Shown: in pieces, positions 26,053-34,760 of the stretch
Layout: each line of letters starts with the position of its first letter
How positions within the stretch are numbered: position 1 is the stretch's first letter
NCBI RefSeq assembly: GCF_016908295.1
Contig: NZ_JAFBDO010000001.1
Span: 434,001-498,000, forward strand
Length of the DNA stretch: 64,000 bases
Direction of reading: 5' to 3'
DNA from: Thalassobacillus pellis
Lineage (GTDB): Bacteria; Bacillota; Bacilli; Bacillales; Halobacillaceae
Position numbers and translations under genes: made by a program
The notes under the pieces: model-generated
What the model was told of the DNA's origin: nothing
The model's input: only the letters and a program-made list of their open reading frames with translations
Database searches by the model: none

Positions 26053-27474
26053 TTACTTAACAGATGCTGCATGCTTTAATCCGAAAAAATCTCTCGCATT
26101 ATAGTAGCTGATATCCTGGACCATTTTCCCGAGCAGTTCATCGTCCCAGGGTACCTCCCCATCAACCACCCATGTGCCGATCAGATTGCAGAGGATTCTG
26201 CGAAAATATTCGTGCCTGGTAAACGACAGGAAACTGCGTGAATCGGTCAGCATTCCGACAAAGCTGCTTAGGACTCCTATGTTCGCAAGGTCTGTCATCT
26301 GGCGGACCATGCCGTCTTTGTGATCGTTAAACCACCAGCCGGAACCCATTTGCACTTTCCCTTTTACCTCTCCGCCTTGAAAGTTACCAGCGGCAGTCGC
26401 GACGATATAATTGTGCGTCGGGTTGAGTGAATAAAGCACCGTTTTCGGCAGACTGTCCGTCTTATCCAAAGAATCAAGAAACTGATTCAGCGGCTTGGCC
26501 AATTCAAAATCATTAATCGAATCAAAACCCGTATTAGGCCCCAGCTTATCGAACATTCGGGAGTTCGCGCTTCGAATTGGCCCGATATGAAGCTGCATCA
26601 CCCAGTCATTCTCATGGTATAACTCACCGAGATACCGCAGTGTGAACGTTTTATACTTGTCCTCTTCTTTTGCAGTAAGCGGCTTTCCATTCAGTGCTTT
26701 TGCAAAAATATCCGCAGCTTCTTCTTCAGAACAATCTTCATAAGGGAGATAATTCAACCCGTGGTCCGAAATCCTGCAGCCTGCTTCATGGAAAAACGCT
26801 ACTCGCTTTTTTATCCCCTTTAAAAATTCCCGGTAATCTTCAATGCGGTTTCCCGTCTGCTGGGAAAGCTTATGGATATATTCCAAAAAGTTCGGTGCAC
26901 TGATTTCAAGCAATGGATCCGGCCGGAAAGACGGCAGTACACTCGTTGCCAGGTCGGCCTGCTTTCTGATTGTGGTATGATACGCCAGCTCATCAAGCGG
27001 GTCATCCGTGGTTCCGATCATTTCGACATTCGACCTTGCGATGATTTGCTGTACAGGAAAATCCTCCTGCTGCAGTAAGTCATTGCAGCGATGCCAGATG
27101 TCGTCTGCTGTTCGTTCATTTAAAAGCTCATCAATTCCGAAATACCGCTTCAACTCCAGATGCGACCAGTGATACAAAGGGTTTCCGATCAAACGTGGAA
27201 CCGCATTGGCCCACGCCTGAAATTTTTCATAATCGGTCGCATCTCCGGTGATATAGCGTTCATCAATGCCCATATAACGCATAGCCCGCCACTTGTAATG
27301 ATCCCCATGCAGCCAGATTTCTGCAAGATTGCTGAACTTTTTATTCTCAGCGATTTCCTGCGGGCTCAAATGACAGTGATAATCGATAATCGGCATATCC
27401 TTGGCGTACTCATGATAAAGAACCTTCGCCGGTTCATTCTGAAGTAAAAAATCATCATGTATGAAAGCTGACAC
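26053..27474 (-). CDS. uxaC: Glucuronate isomerase
   Basis: A 473-residue UxaC, interconverting D-glucuronate and D-fructuronate (and the galacturonate pair). Features: [17 protein letters not shown] near residue 30 (metal-binding HxH), [75 protein letters not shown]. The start is GTG at 27474, with AAGGAGG 7 nt upstream. It sits in an operon of two Gfo/Idh proteins, a VOC protein, uxuB and a DUF624 protein, preceded by the GntR operator. Confidence 0.95.
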   Translation of the reverse strand: MSAFIHDDFLLQNEPAKVLYHEYAKDMPIIDYHCHLSPQEIAENKKFSNLAEIWLHGDHYKWRAMRYMGIDERYITGDATDYEKFQAWANAVPRLIGNPLYHWSHLELKRYFGIDELLNERTADDIWHRCNDLLQQEDFPVQQIIARSNVEMIGTTDDPLDELAYHTTIRKQADLATSVLPSFRPDPLLEISAPNFLEYIHKLSQQTGNRIEDYREFLKGIKKRVAFFHEAGCRISDHGLNYLPYEDCSEEEAADIFAKALNGKPLTAKEEDKYKTFTLRYLGELYHENDWVMQLHIGPIRSANSRMFDKLGPNTGFDSINDFELAKPLNQFLDSLDKTDSLPKTVLYSLNPTHNYIVATAAGNFQGGEVKGKVQMGSGWWFNDHKDGMVRQMTDLANIGVLSSFVGMLTDSRSFLSFTRHEYFRRILCNLIGTWVVDGEVPWDDELLGKMVQDISYYNARDFFGLKHAASVK

Positions 27475-27519
27475 TATATTCCCTCCTTGCTTTCCTTATC
27501 CTGATCGAAGCTCAAATGG

Positions 27520-27906
27520 TCACTTCTGTGGCACATGAAACTCAATCAGGTGGTTATCGGGGTCCTGGCAGAATATTTGTGCAAAACCGCTTCTGCTGTT
27601 CGGCTTTTCGTCCACTTTGATGCCGCGATTCTTCAAATGCTCCAATGTCTGATCATAACTTTTTACACGGATGGCAAAATGGCTCTCCTTCGATTCAAGC
27701 TGGTCAGATTTCCTGATGGTTTCCGAATGCGGGTAAACGATCAGATGAAGCTGCTGCTTATCTCCAATCTGATACCAGGCTCCTGGGAAGTCAAAGTCCG
27801 GTCGGTCGATTTCCTGAAAGCCCAGTACCTCCCCGTAAAATTCTTTCGATTTCTCCAGATCTGTTACCGACAAACTGACATGATGCAAGTAATCTATTTC
27901 TATCAA
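27520..27906 (-). CDS. VOC-superfamily protein (glyoxalase-like)
   Basis: A 128-residue protein of the vicinal-oxygen-chelate fold with two beta-alpha-beta-beta-beta modules. Metal ligands are likely H9 (YLHHVSLSV), the Gln/His pair in KQQLHLIVY, H in SHFAIRV and E in NHLIEFHV. This resembles glyoxalase/dioxygenase-type proteins, but enzyme activity cannot be assigned. It is 13 bp after a Gfo/Idh gene and before uxaC, so it may handle a reactive sugar-derived aldehyde or act as an epimerase; both are guesses. Confidence 0.82.
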   Translation of the reverse strand: MIEIDYLHHVSLSVTDLEKSKEFYGEVLGFQEIDRPDFDFPGAWYQIGDKQQLHLIVYPHSETIRKSDQLESKESHFAIRVKSYDQTLEHLKNRGIKVDEKPNSRSGFAQIFCQDPDNHLIEFHVPQK

Positions 27907-27918
27907 GCTAGCCCTCCT

Positions 27919-29007
27919 CTACTTTTGAAAAAGAGATTCCACTGTAATCGCTTTTTCCTGAACCTCGACCGCAAGCTCTGCCGCCTTGAAGGCGTGCTCC
28001 TGGGTCATGGCATTCTCCGTGCCATGCAGGCAATCAAGAATGAACGCCCCAAAAAAAGGAAATCCGACTTTACCGGATAAATCAAAATGCTTTTCCCCGT
28101 CCTGATTGACGAGGTACAGATGGTTCCCTGTGTCACTCTTTGCGATATCGATATATTTTCTTACCTCGATATAGCCTTCCGTCCCGTAGATGACGACACG
28201 GCCGTCACCCCAGGTTCCAAGACCATCCGGGGTCAGCCAGTCGACACGGAAATAAAAGGTCGCTCCATTATCGGCAATAAGTGTCGCATCTCCAAAATCC
28301 TGAAAATCAGGATGGTCCGGGAAAGTGTAATTGGCAACTTTGCTGTGAAGTACCTTCGCATCCTTTGCCCCCGTATAATGAAGAAACTGTTCAATCTGAT
28401 GACTGCCGATATCACACAGTATCCCGCCAAATCGCTCCGGATCAAAGAACCATTCCGGCCTGCTTCCCGCATTCGCCCGGTGCGGTCCTGTACCAGTGAC
28501 CTGGACAACCTTGCCAATCGCCCCTTCTTCGATCAGCTGACCTGCGAATACCGCACTTTCTACGTGCAGACGCTCACTATAGTAAACGCCCCACTTCAGC
28601 CCGGTCTCCTGGGTCTTTTTTCTCGCCAGTTCCACATCCTCCCGACGTGTAAAAGCCGGCTTATCGGCGAAATAATGCTTGCCATGGTCAAGGGCACGCA
28701 TGCCGACACCCGCCCGGTCTGATGGAATACTCGCACAGGCGACCAGCTGGATGGACGTATCTTGCAATATTTCTTCTTCCGATGATGCTGCCTCCACCTG
28801 TGGAAAGGCTTCCCGGAACTGTTCAACTTTTTTCGGGTCAGGATCATAGACATACGCTAGCTCAGCGCCTGCTTCCATCAGCCCGTTACACATCCCAAAA
28901 ATATGACCGTGATCAAGTCCGATTGCCGCAAATTTGAACGCACCTGGATTGACGACTTTGTTCACTTCCCCTTTAGGGGCATAATTCATTCCATCATTTC
29001 TGCTCAC
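27919..29007 (-). CDS. Gfo/Idh/MocA-family oxidoreductase
   Basis: A 362-residue NAD(P)-dependent sugar oxidoreductase. The first about 15 residues are an unusual extension before the Rossmann strand (FKFAAIGLDHGHIFGM), which lacks the usual GxGxxG and reads GLDHGH. The KP motif is ADKPAFT near residue 115, and the substrate-side motif is GGILCDIGSHQIEQFLHYTG near 210. Second gene of the uronate operon, 14 bp after another Gfo/Idh gene. Probable role is oxidation or reduction of an imported sugar or uronoside; the altered nucleotide loop makes it a divergent member. Confidence 0.85.
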   Translation of the reverse strand: MSRNDGMNYAPKGEVNKVVNPGAFKFAAIGLDHGHIFGMCNGLMEAGAELAYVYDPDPKKVEQFREAFPQVEAASSEEEILQDTSIQLVACASIPSDRAGVGMRALDHGKHYFADKPAFTRREDVELARKKTQETGLKWGVYYSERLHVESAVFAGQLIEEGAIGKVVQVTGTGPHRANAGSRPEWFFDPERFGGILCDIGSHQIEQFLHYTGAKDAKVLHSKVANYTFPDHPDFQDFGDATLIADNGATFYFRVDWLTPDGLGTWGDGRVVIYGTEGYIEVRKYIDIAKSDTGNHLYLVNQDGEKHFDLSGKVGFPFFGAFILDCLHGTENAMTQEHAFKAAELAVEVQEKAITVESLFQK

Positions 29008-29021
29008 TATGCGATCGCCTC

Positions 29022-30179
29022 CTAATAATTTCCACCAGTAGTGATTTCATTGTCAGAGAAATTCTCTACGGCTTTCTTCTTTTCAAAAAAGTATGTAGCA
29101 TTTTTCAAGACGCCGTCCCGCTGGTAAAAAGGACTTTCCTTCGTAAGCGGCAGCTTCACCGTGCTGCCTGTGCTGGCCGCCTGGTAAATGGCCATGATCA
29201 GCTCAAGCGTTTTTCTTCCATCTATTCCATTGATCAGGACATCTGTCCCTCCTTCGATGGCAGTCAGAAAGTCGTTGATCTGGCCGGTGTGACCTTCATG
29301 GTGCAGCTTCGGAAAGTCGCTGAATTCCTGTTCCAGTTCTTTTTCCAATTCAGCATTACCATTCTCGGTCGGAAAACCATTTTCCCGCGCCACCTCTGCC
29401 TTCACTTTCCAGGGAACCGACACCTTCGCCTTTTCTCCTTGAAAAGCAAGCTGCTGCTCCTCGCCATGATGGATGACCGAACTTGTCACCTGGGCAAGCG
29501 CCCCGTTTGCATATTTTAAAAGCGCAACGGAGATATCCTCCACTTCCGCATTGTCATGTAGCATGTTGCTGCTCATCGCACCGACTTCCACAGGCATATC
29601 CATCATCCATTGGAGCATGTCAATATGGTGAACCGCATGATTCAGCGTACAGCCGCCGCCTTCTTTTTCATATGTTCCGCGCCACCATAAGTCATAGTAG
29701 CTGTTGCCACGCCACCAGAACGAATCCACCTGCACATGGGCGATTCTTCCGATCAACTCCTTATCCAGGACATTTTTCAAACTCATGATCGGCGTTCGGA
29801 AGCGATTCTGGGCAACGACTGATAATATCTTCCCGCTCTCCTTCTGCGCCTCAATCATTTCATCACATTCCTTCAGGGACGATGCCATCGGTTTCTCAAC
29901 AAGCACATGCTTCCCGGCCCGCAAAAAATCGACTGTGATATCCTTATGGGTGTAAGGCGGTGTACAAATCGACACAGCATCAATAGTTGGATCATCCAGG
30001 AGTGACTTGTAATCGCTTACTATTTTCGCTTTAAGCTGGTTCGTCTGGGCAAGATCCATCGCCTTTTCCGGATAAATATCCGCTAGCGCTACCAGCTTAC
30101 ACTTATCATCCAATTCCAGCATACTCTTTACATGTGTCCGGGCAATCGAGCCCGTCCCGATCAGGGCAATATTAATCAC
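29022..30179 (-). CDS. Gfo/Idh/MocA-family oxidoreductase
   Basis: A 385-residue family member with an intact Rossmann motif (IALIGTGSIARTHVKSM), VEKPMASSLKECDEM near residue 95 and catalytic-type GGGCTLNHAVHHIDMLQWMMDMP near 178. The C-terminal domain extends beyond the usual length. First gene of the operon running to the DUF624 gene; a canonical promoter with the GntR operator lies upstream. By family it oxidises or reduces a hydroxyl of a sugar or sugar acid with NAD(P). Working with the following Gfo/Idh it could make an oxidise-reduce pair acting on uronosides. Confidence 0.88.
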   Translation of the reverse strand: MINIALIGTGSIARTHVKSMLELDDKCKLVALADIYPEKAMDLAQTNQLKAKIVSDYKSLLDDPTIDAVSICTPPYTHKDITVDFLRAGKHVLVEKPMASSLKECDEMIEAQKESGKILSVVAQNRFRTPIMSLKNVLDKELIGRIAHVQVDSFWWRGNSYYDLWWRGTYEKEGGGCTLNHAVHHIDMLQWMMDMPVEVGAMSSNMLHDNAEVEDISVALLKYANGALAQVTSSVIHHGEEQQLAFQGEKAKVSVPWKVKAEVARENGFPTENGNAELEKELEQEFSDFPKLHHEGHTGQINDFLTAIEGGTDVLINGIDGRKTLELIMAIYQAASTGSTVKLPLTKESPFYQRDGVLKNATYFFEKKKAVENFSDNEITTGGNY

Positions 30180-30233
30180 AGACTTCTTCCTTCCTTTTTA
30201 TATAATTTTCATGTGAAACACTTCTTCTGACAT

Positions 30234-30283
30234 TCTAGTATGGTAGTTAAAACTAGTATATACCTAATATTTTATATTTTCAA
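30234..30283 (-). promoter_or_regulatory. Promoter and GntR operator of the uxaC-uxuB operon
   Basis: On the minus strand TTGAAA (30278-30283), 17 bp, TATACT (30255-30260). TCTAGTATGGTAGT (30234-30247, plus strand) lies just downstream and a further ACTAGTATA half (30252-30260) overlaps the -10. The first sequence repeats the operator at 24282. Confidence 0.78.
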
Positions 30284-30395
30284 AAAATTTTATAGAAAAA
30301 TTGAGGCGTCCGGTAATAAAATAGGACGCCTGCAGGGCCATTTATATTTTGCAGAAAACCAATCTATTTATCGATTAAGTCCAATAAGCCTTATT

Positions 30396-31379
30396 TTAAT
30401 AAGGTCCGCGAATATTTTCGTGGACTTTCTCTTTATAAAAGTCTCTCAATCTATGATGTTCTTCCTTACTAAAGGCTGGAACTTCGAGCGCCTGGAGATT
30501 ATCTTCCACTTGTTCGGCGTTTTTGAACCCTGGAATCACCGTTGACACAGCCTCATGATCAAGAATCCATCTCAAGGCAGCACGGGTCATGCTTCCGCGA
30601 TTTTCGGCAATCCATTCCAGTTCCCTGCTTAGACCGACACCTTTGGAGAACTCAATTCCGGCAAACGTTTCACCGACGTTGAACTGTTCACCATTACGGT
30701 TGAAGTTACGATGATCGTCATTTTCAAATTCTGTATTTTCATTAAATTTACCGGTAAGAAGTCCACTCGCAAGCGGAACTCTCGCAATGATTCCGACTCC
30801 TCTTCTCTTTGCTTCAGGGAACAATCGCTCGGTCAATTTCTGCCGGAACACATTAAAAATGACCTGCAAAGTATCCACTTTCGTGTTTTCCAGGCAATAC
30901 AAACCTTCTTCCTCCGTTTCTACGCTTACACCGTAGTAACGGATTTTCCCTTCCTGCTTCAATTTTTCCAGCACTTCAAAGACGCTGCCTTCTTTTAAAA
31001 CCTCAAGCGGCGGGCAGTGAATCTGATACAGATCGAGCACGTCACGGTCCAGTCTCTTCAATGTATTTTCCAGATAATTACGGACAGCTTTTTCCGAGTA
31101 GTTATCCAAATCGTGGATATCCCCAGCTCGGCAGAACTTGGAAGCGATGTGAATCTCATTCTCTATGCCTTTCGTTGCCTGGGCGAGCAATTCCTCGCTA
31201 TGCCCATCCCCATAGACATCTGCCGTATCGAAAAAATTAACCCCGGCTTCTATGGCGTGTTCGAGTCCTGCAAGAGAAGCGTCATCGTTCGTTTTCCCCC
31301 ACGCACCGCCAATCGCCCATGTTCCAAAGCTTAGTTCGCTGATACGTAAATCCGTGTTTCCTAATTGTCTATAATTCAC
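30396..31379 (-). CDS. Aldo/keto reductase
   Basis: A 327-residue NADPH-dependent aldo/keto reductase. The catalytic tetrad is visible: Asp and Tyr in FFDTADVYGDGHSE (near 50-56), Lys in IHIASKFC and His in YQIHCPPLEVL. The cofactor-binding end reads TVIPGFKNAEQVEDNL. It begins MNYRQLGNTDLRISELSFGTWAIGG, as in the YqkF/IolS-like group. It is 17 bp behind the aldose epimerase gene, suggesting a role on sugars or small carbonyls. Substrate unknown. Confidence 0.9.
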   Translation of the reverse strand: MNYRQLGNTDLRISELSFGTWAIGGAWGKTNDDASLAGLEHAIEAGVNFFDTADVYGDGHSEELLAQATKGIENEIHIASKFCRAGDIHDLDNYSEKAVRNYLENTLKRLDRDVLDLYQIHCPPLEVLKEGSVFEVLEKLKQEGKIRYYGVSVETEEEGLYCLENTKVDTLQVIFNVFRQKLTERLFPEAKRRGVGIIARVPLASGLLTGKFNENTEFENDDHRNFNRNGEQFNVGETFAGIEFSKGVGLSRELEWIAENRGSMTRAALRWILDHEAVSTVIPGFKNAEQVEDNLQALEVPAFSKEEHHRLRDFYKEKVHENIRGPY

Positions 31380-31396
31380 GTTCTATCCCTTCCTTT

Positions 31397-32455
31397 CTAG
31401 TTATAATTTACTCCAAAGCGAAAAGTGGTTTGGCTCTTATATTCCTCTCCTTTTTTTAAAACAATCGACGGGAAATCCGAATGATGGATGGCGTCAGGCG
31501 GGTACTGGGTTTCGAGGCAAATACCCAGATAATTCTCGGCATCGACTCCCCTGATTTGAAAATCACCTTCCAGCATATTACTCGTATAGACAACAACGCT
31601 CGGCTGATCGGTTTCCATGGTAAGCTTCCGCCCGCTAATAGAATCTGTAAGCTCGATTCCTCCAGTCAGTAAAAAAGGATGGTCGTAACCATTTCCAGCT
31701 AGCTTATTTTGCGGATCAGCCGATTTGACGCCTGCTTCTATTTTCTGACCATTCCGGAAATCAAACGCGGTACCTGTGACATCCACACGTTTTCCAGTAG
31801 GAAGCAGTTCCTCATCCAGCTCCAGGAATTCATTGCTCGCGATCTTCAATTCGTGCTGCAATATATCCCTTTTCACATCGCCGCTTAAATTAAAATAAGA
31901 ATGATTCGTCAGATTAAGTAAGGTATCCTGATCGGTGGTCCCGGCATAGATGATATTCAGCTCATTGTCGTTATTCAGGCTATAGGTGACCGATACATCG
32001 ACATGACCCGGGTACCCTTCCTCGCCATCACGGCTCCTATAAGAAAATTTCACTCCCACCTCGTCTGCTGTTTCAAAAGGTTCCCCTTCCCAGACAACAT
32101 TCCAGAATCCGTTTGGACCGCCATGGAGATGATTCTCCCCATCGTTTTTCGGCAAATCATATTCCTTTCCGTTCAACTCAAAACTCGCACCACGGATCCT
32201 TCCGGCTACTCTCCCAACCACACTGCCAAAATACGGCGAGTGCTCGAGATAATCCTGGAAATCGTCAAAGCCAAGAACAATATTTTCTGAAACACCGTCT
32301 ACATCAGGGGCCATGATTTTTGTAATCACGCAGCCATAATCGAGGCAGGTCACTTCGATCCCTTTTTTATTTCCGAATGTGTAGGCATGGACATCTCTAT
32401 CATCCATCTTTCCAAAAAACTGTTTCGTCACATGCGTCGTTGATTTCATTATCAT
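31397..32455 (-). CDS. galM: Aldose 1-epimerase (mutarotase)
   Basis: A 352-residue galactose-mutarotase-family enzyme interconverting alpha and beta anomers of aldoses. Catalytic histidines appear in GENHLHGGPNGFWNVVWEG (near 100) and LTNHSYFNLSG (near 178), and the glutamate in ICLETQYPPDAIHH near 310. GGAGG lies 5 nt before ATG 32455. Co-transcribed with the aldo/keto reductase. Its extended -10 promoter region contains a GTAAACAAACAAACTT stretch resembling half of a XylR site, which would fit xylose or xylan control. Confidence 0.92.
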   Translation of the reverse strand: MIMKSTTHVTKQFFGKMDDRDVHAYTFGNKKGIEVTCLDYGCVITKIMAPDVDGVSENIVLGFDDFQDYLEHSPYFGSVVGRVAGRIRGASFELNGKEYDLPKNDGENHLHGGPNGFWNVVWEGEPFETADEVGVKFSYRSRDGEEGYPGHVDVSVTYSLNNDNELNIIYAGTTDQDTLLNLTNHSYFNLSGDVKRDILQHELKIASNEFLELDEELLPTGKRVDVTGTAFDFRNGQKIEAGVKSADPQNKLAGNGYDHPFLLTGGIELTDSISGRKLTMETDQPSVVVYTSNMLEGDFQIRGVDAENYLGICLETQYPPDAIHHSDFPSIVLKKGEEYKSQTTFRFGVNYN

Positions 32456-32545
32456 TCAATCCTCCAAGGTGTATTTTAAGCGAGTGATGTTCCAATCGTG
32501 TAAGGGTTTTCAATATTTGGTATGAAACTAGAGTCATTAAAATAA

Positions 32546-32554
32546 ATTATAGCA
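32546..32554 (-). promoter_or_regulatory. Extended -10 element of galM
   Basis: TGCTATAAT on the minus strand is a perfect extended -10, about 90 bp before the start codon. No good -35 is seen. GTAAACAAACAAACTT (32575-32590) upstream resembles one arm of Bacillus XylR operators. Confidence 0.5.
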
Positions 32555-32645
32555 ATATTCACTTAATTTATCTAGTAAACAAACAAACTTAACTATTGGT
32601 TTTCTACACCCGAGTCTGTACCTGACCTAAAAAGTTTACAATTAG

Positions 32646-32673
32646 AAAAGGACCCCGGAAATGAGGTCCTTTT
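32646..32673 (-). terminator. Flagellin terminator
   Basis: Arms AAAAGGACC (32646-32654) and GGTCCTTTT (32665-32673), directly behind the flagellin stop; TTTT-C in the minus direction. Confidence 0.85.
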
Positions 32674-32680
32674 GAGTGTA

Positions 32681-34420
32681 TTAACGTAGAAGTTGTAGTA
32701 CGCCTTGTGGCTGTTGGTTTGCTTGCGCGAGCATAGCTTGTGCTGCTTGTGCAAGAATGGAATTCTTTGTTTGGTTCATCATTTCTTTCGCCATCGTGCG
32801 AACATTTACTTTCATAAATGACCAGACTATATCTTCACCCTCCAGCTTGCTGGTAGGGGTCGGGCACTTCGGGTTAACAATGTTGAACCTCATTGTATCA
32901 CCTACGGATTTCATCATCATGAGCTATGCTTTTAGATGGTATATCCTAGTCGTTGAACCTTCTCCACTCTTTCGAGACAGGAGCTTGGCTGCTGATTGCC
33001 CAATCTTTTCTTTTGTCAGCCATCACGCTTGTCGTTTCCAACTACGTTGTGGCAAGAAAAAGCTCTTAGGGGTTTCCAGCAATTCACCCGATTATAATCG
33101 CTGACCGTTACCAGTCAGGACGACTGTGCTTCTTGCTGCTTAGGCAGCTGAAGCATAATCTACGTCACGGATACGAGATTCCGCAGCAGTTAAGTTTTCC
33201 GAAGATGTTCCAAGGTTGTTGATAGTGTGATCTAAACGGTTTTGGTAAGCACCAAGTTTAGAACGTTCAGACGAAACAGTCTCAATTGCATTGTTAATTT
33301 TTGTAATTGCTGAATCTGCCCCTTCTTGGGTTGTAACATCTATTTGAGATATTCCTAGATTTTCTGCATCCATTGCATTAATAGCTAAGCTAAGGTTTTG
33401 CCCTTCATTTGCGCCTATTTGGAAAGTTAAAGAGTCAGACACTGTAATATCAACATCTTTATCCACTGCTGTTACTTCGAATGATATGCCATTATCTAAT
33501 TTAACATTATTACCATCTAAACTGAAGCCGATATTAGCACTAGATGCATCTTGAATATCTCCAGCTACTAAATCAACATCAGTACCAGTACCACTTAACC
33601 CACTAGCAACATCGGTTGTTGAAGTTAATGCGTTAGTCGTACTTTCTGTTACTGTTACTGTTTGGTCAGAGCCAACCTCTGTACTTTCTACAATAAATTT
33701 GTCGTTATCACTATCATATTTAGCAGTAACTCCTGCTACACTATTAGAAATACGATCTGCAACATCAGATAGTTTTTCCCCTGCTTCAATAGTAACTACT
33801 GTTTTCGATCCATTTACATCAATTTCCAATGTACCATTACCAGAAACTGTATCTGTACCTGTAGTTGTAGCTATTTCTACTTTTGCTTTTTCAGCTAGTG
33901 CAACTGAACCCGTTGCTAAATTTATATTATAAGTACCAGCTGCAGTATTAGAAGAAGTTTGAAGACTGCTAATCTGGTCTCCATTATCAACCTTTGCACC
34001 TATTGCACCAGTTAATAATTTCTTTGTATTAAATTCAGTGTTATTGGCTATTCTGTCAACTTCATCTGTTAATTGATCAATTTCCTTTTGAATTTCACTA
34101 CGATCACTTGCTGTATTTGTATCATTAGCTGACTGTACAGACAGTTCACGCATACGCTGAAGAATAGAATGTGTCTCATTCAATGCACCTTCAGCTGTCT
34201 GGATAAGTGAAATACCATCCTGTGCGTTCTTAGCTGCCATATCAAGACCGCGAATCTGACCACGCATTTTTTCAGAGATTGCCAGCCCCGCTGCGTCATC
34301 CCCAGCTTTGTTAATACGAAGACCGGAAGACAACTTCTCCATTGAGTTACCCATTGCATTGTTTGCCTGCCCCAATTGACGATACGTGTTAAGAGCAGCG
34401 ATGTTGTGATTAATTCTCAT
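32681..34420 (-). CDS. hag: Flagellin, two exons interrupted by a group I intron
   Basis: Exon 1 is 33158-34420 (421 codons) and exon 2 is 32681-32794 (37 codons plus stop); joined they give a 458-residue flagellin reading ...ESRIRDVD-MAKEMMNQTK..., exactly the conserved C terminus. N-terminal D0/D1 starts MRINHNIAALNTYRQLG with LSSGLRINKAGDDAAGLAI; the middle, about 150-340, is a variable, threonine-rich surface domain with AT-rich codons unlike its neighbours; the C-terminal coil ends MLAQANQQPQGVLQLLR. Without splicing, translation stops four codons after DVDY and lacks the D0 helix needed for filament assembly. csrA lies upstream and its product may bind the leader. Confidence 0.93.
32795..33157 (-). 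ncRNA. Group I self-splicing intron in flagellin
   Basis: A 363-nt intron without an open frame for a homing endonuclease. The conserved group I elements occur in order on the minus strand: P (GAATTGCTGGAAAC, 33062-33085), Q (AATCAGCAGCCAAGC, within 32978-33001), R (GGTTCAACGACTAGG, within 32938-32959) and S (AAGATATAGTC, within 32822-32839). GACTA of R pairs with TAGTC of S as P7. P1 pairs GAT^TATGCTTC (33150-33160) with GAAGCACAGTC (33122-33132), giving the required U-G pair at the 5' splice site. A CATTTA...TAAATG hairpin forms P9. The intron ends in G (CACG^ATG), and joining restores RDVD-MAKEMM. Confidence 0.93.
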
Positions 34421-34429
34421 TTCTTATTA

Positions 34430-34470
34430 CCTCCATGTGTTTGTTGATACGAGGCACGTCCATTTGCCTC
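34430..34470 (-). promoter_or_regulatory. Likely CsrA-binding sites in the flagellin leader
   Basis: On the minus strand the leader has a hairpin GAGGCA-AATGGACG-TGCCTC (34451-34470) with GGA in its loop, and ACATGGAGG (34430-34438) overlapping the ribosome site. A GGA in a loop plus a second at the Shine-Dalgarno site is the arrangement by which CsrA represses hag translation in Bacillus. Confidence 0.65.
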
Positions 34471-34499
34471 GCTCTATAATAACTCTGGTTTCAGAGTCA

Positions 34500-34670
34500 C
34501 TACCTTAGTTCACCTCGGATAATCTTGTACTCTTTGGGGGCGTTGACCCGCAGGCGCAGATAATTATCCATGCTTGCATCTGCTTTGACTACTTCAATTT
34601 CAATTTCTTTACCGTCTTGGTCGACGATGTATAGCTTTTCGCCTGGTTTTCTTCCTAACGTCAGCGCCAT
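34500..34670 (-). CDS. csrA: Divergent CsrA-family RNA-binding regulator
   Basis: A 56-residue protein: it begins MALTLGRKPGEKLYIVDQDG and ends NAPKEYKIIRGELR. It matches CsrA in the RKPGE turn, the beta-strand pattern and the APKEYKIIR segment that supplies the RNA-binding arginine (R44 in E. coli). The N terminus differs from the usual MLVLTRK by one extra residue, and the C-terminal helix is very short. GGGAGGATG precedes the ATG. Being 80 bp upstream of hag, with GGA sites in the hag leader, it probably represses flagellin translation. fliW, the usual antagonist gene, is absent here. Confidence 0.85.
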   Translation of the reverse strand: MALTLGRKPGEKLYIVDQDGKEIEIEVVKADASMDNYLRLRVNAPKEYKIIRGELR

Positions 34671-34703
34671 GGCTTATCATCCTCCCTGATGATTACATTC
34701 CTT

Positions 34704-34730
34704 ATATCGGACTTGCTTGATAGATTGTTA
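34704..34730 (-). promoter_or_regulatory. SigD-type promoter of csrA-hag
   Basis: On the minus strand TAAC (34727-34730), 15 bp, TCCGATAT (34704-34711); SigD consensus is TAAA-N15-GCCGATAT. It places csrA and flagellin under flagellar late-gene control. Confidence 0.72.
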
Positions 34731-34760
34731 ATATTAATTTGATTTATTTTTTAGAGTTAC

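Noticed and set aside
32575-32590. XylR operator
   Set aside because: Only one arm (GTTTGTTT type) is present; no matching second arm, so it is mentioned only as a resemblance.
32681-32920. Open frame of 79 codons as a separate small gene
   Set aside because: Its last 37 codons are flagellin exon 2 and the first part is intron sequence.
32681-33160. Flagellin as a frameshifted or truncated pseudogene
   Set aside because: The early stop is followed by a complete group I intron core, and splicing at the predicted sites restores the conserved C terminus without any other defect.
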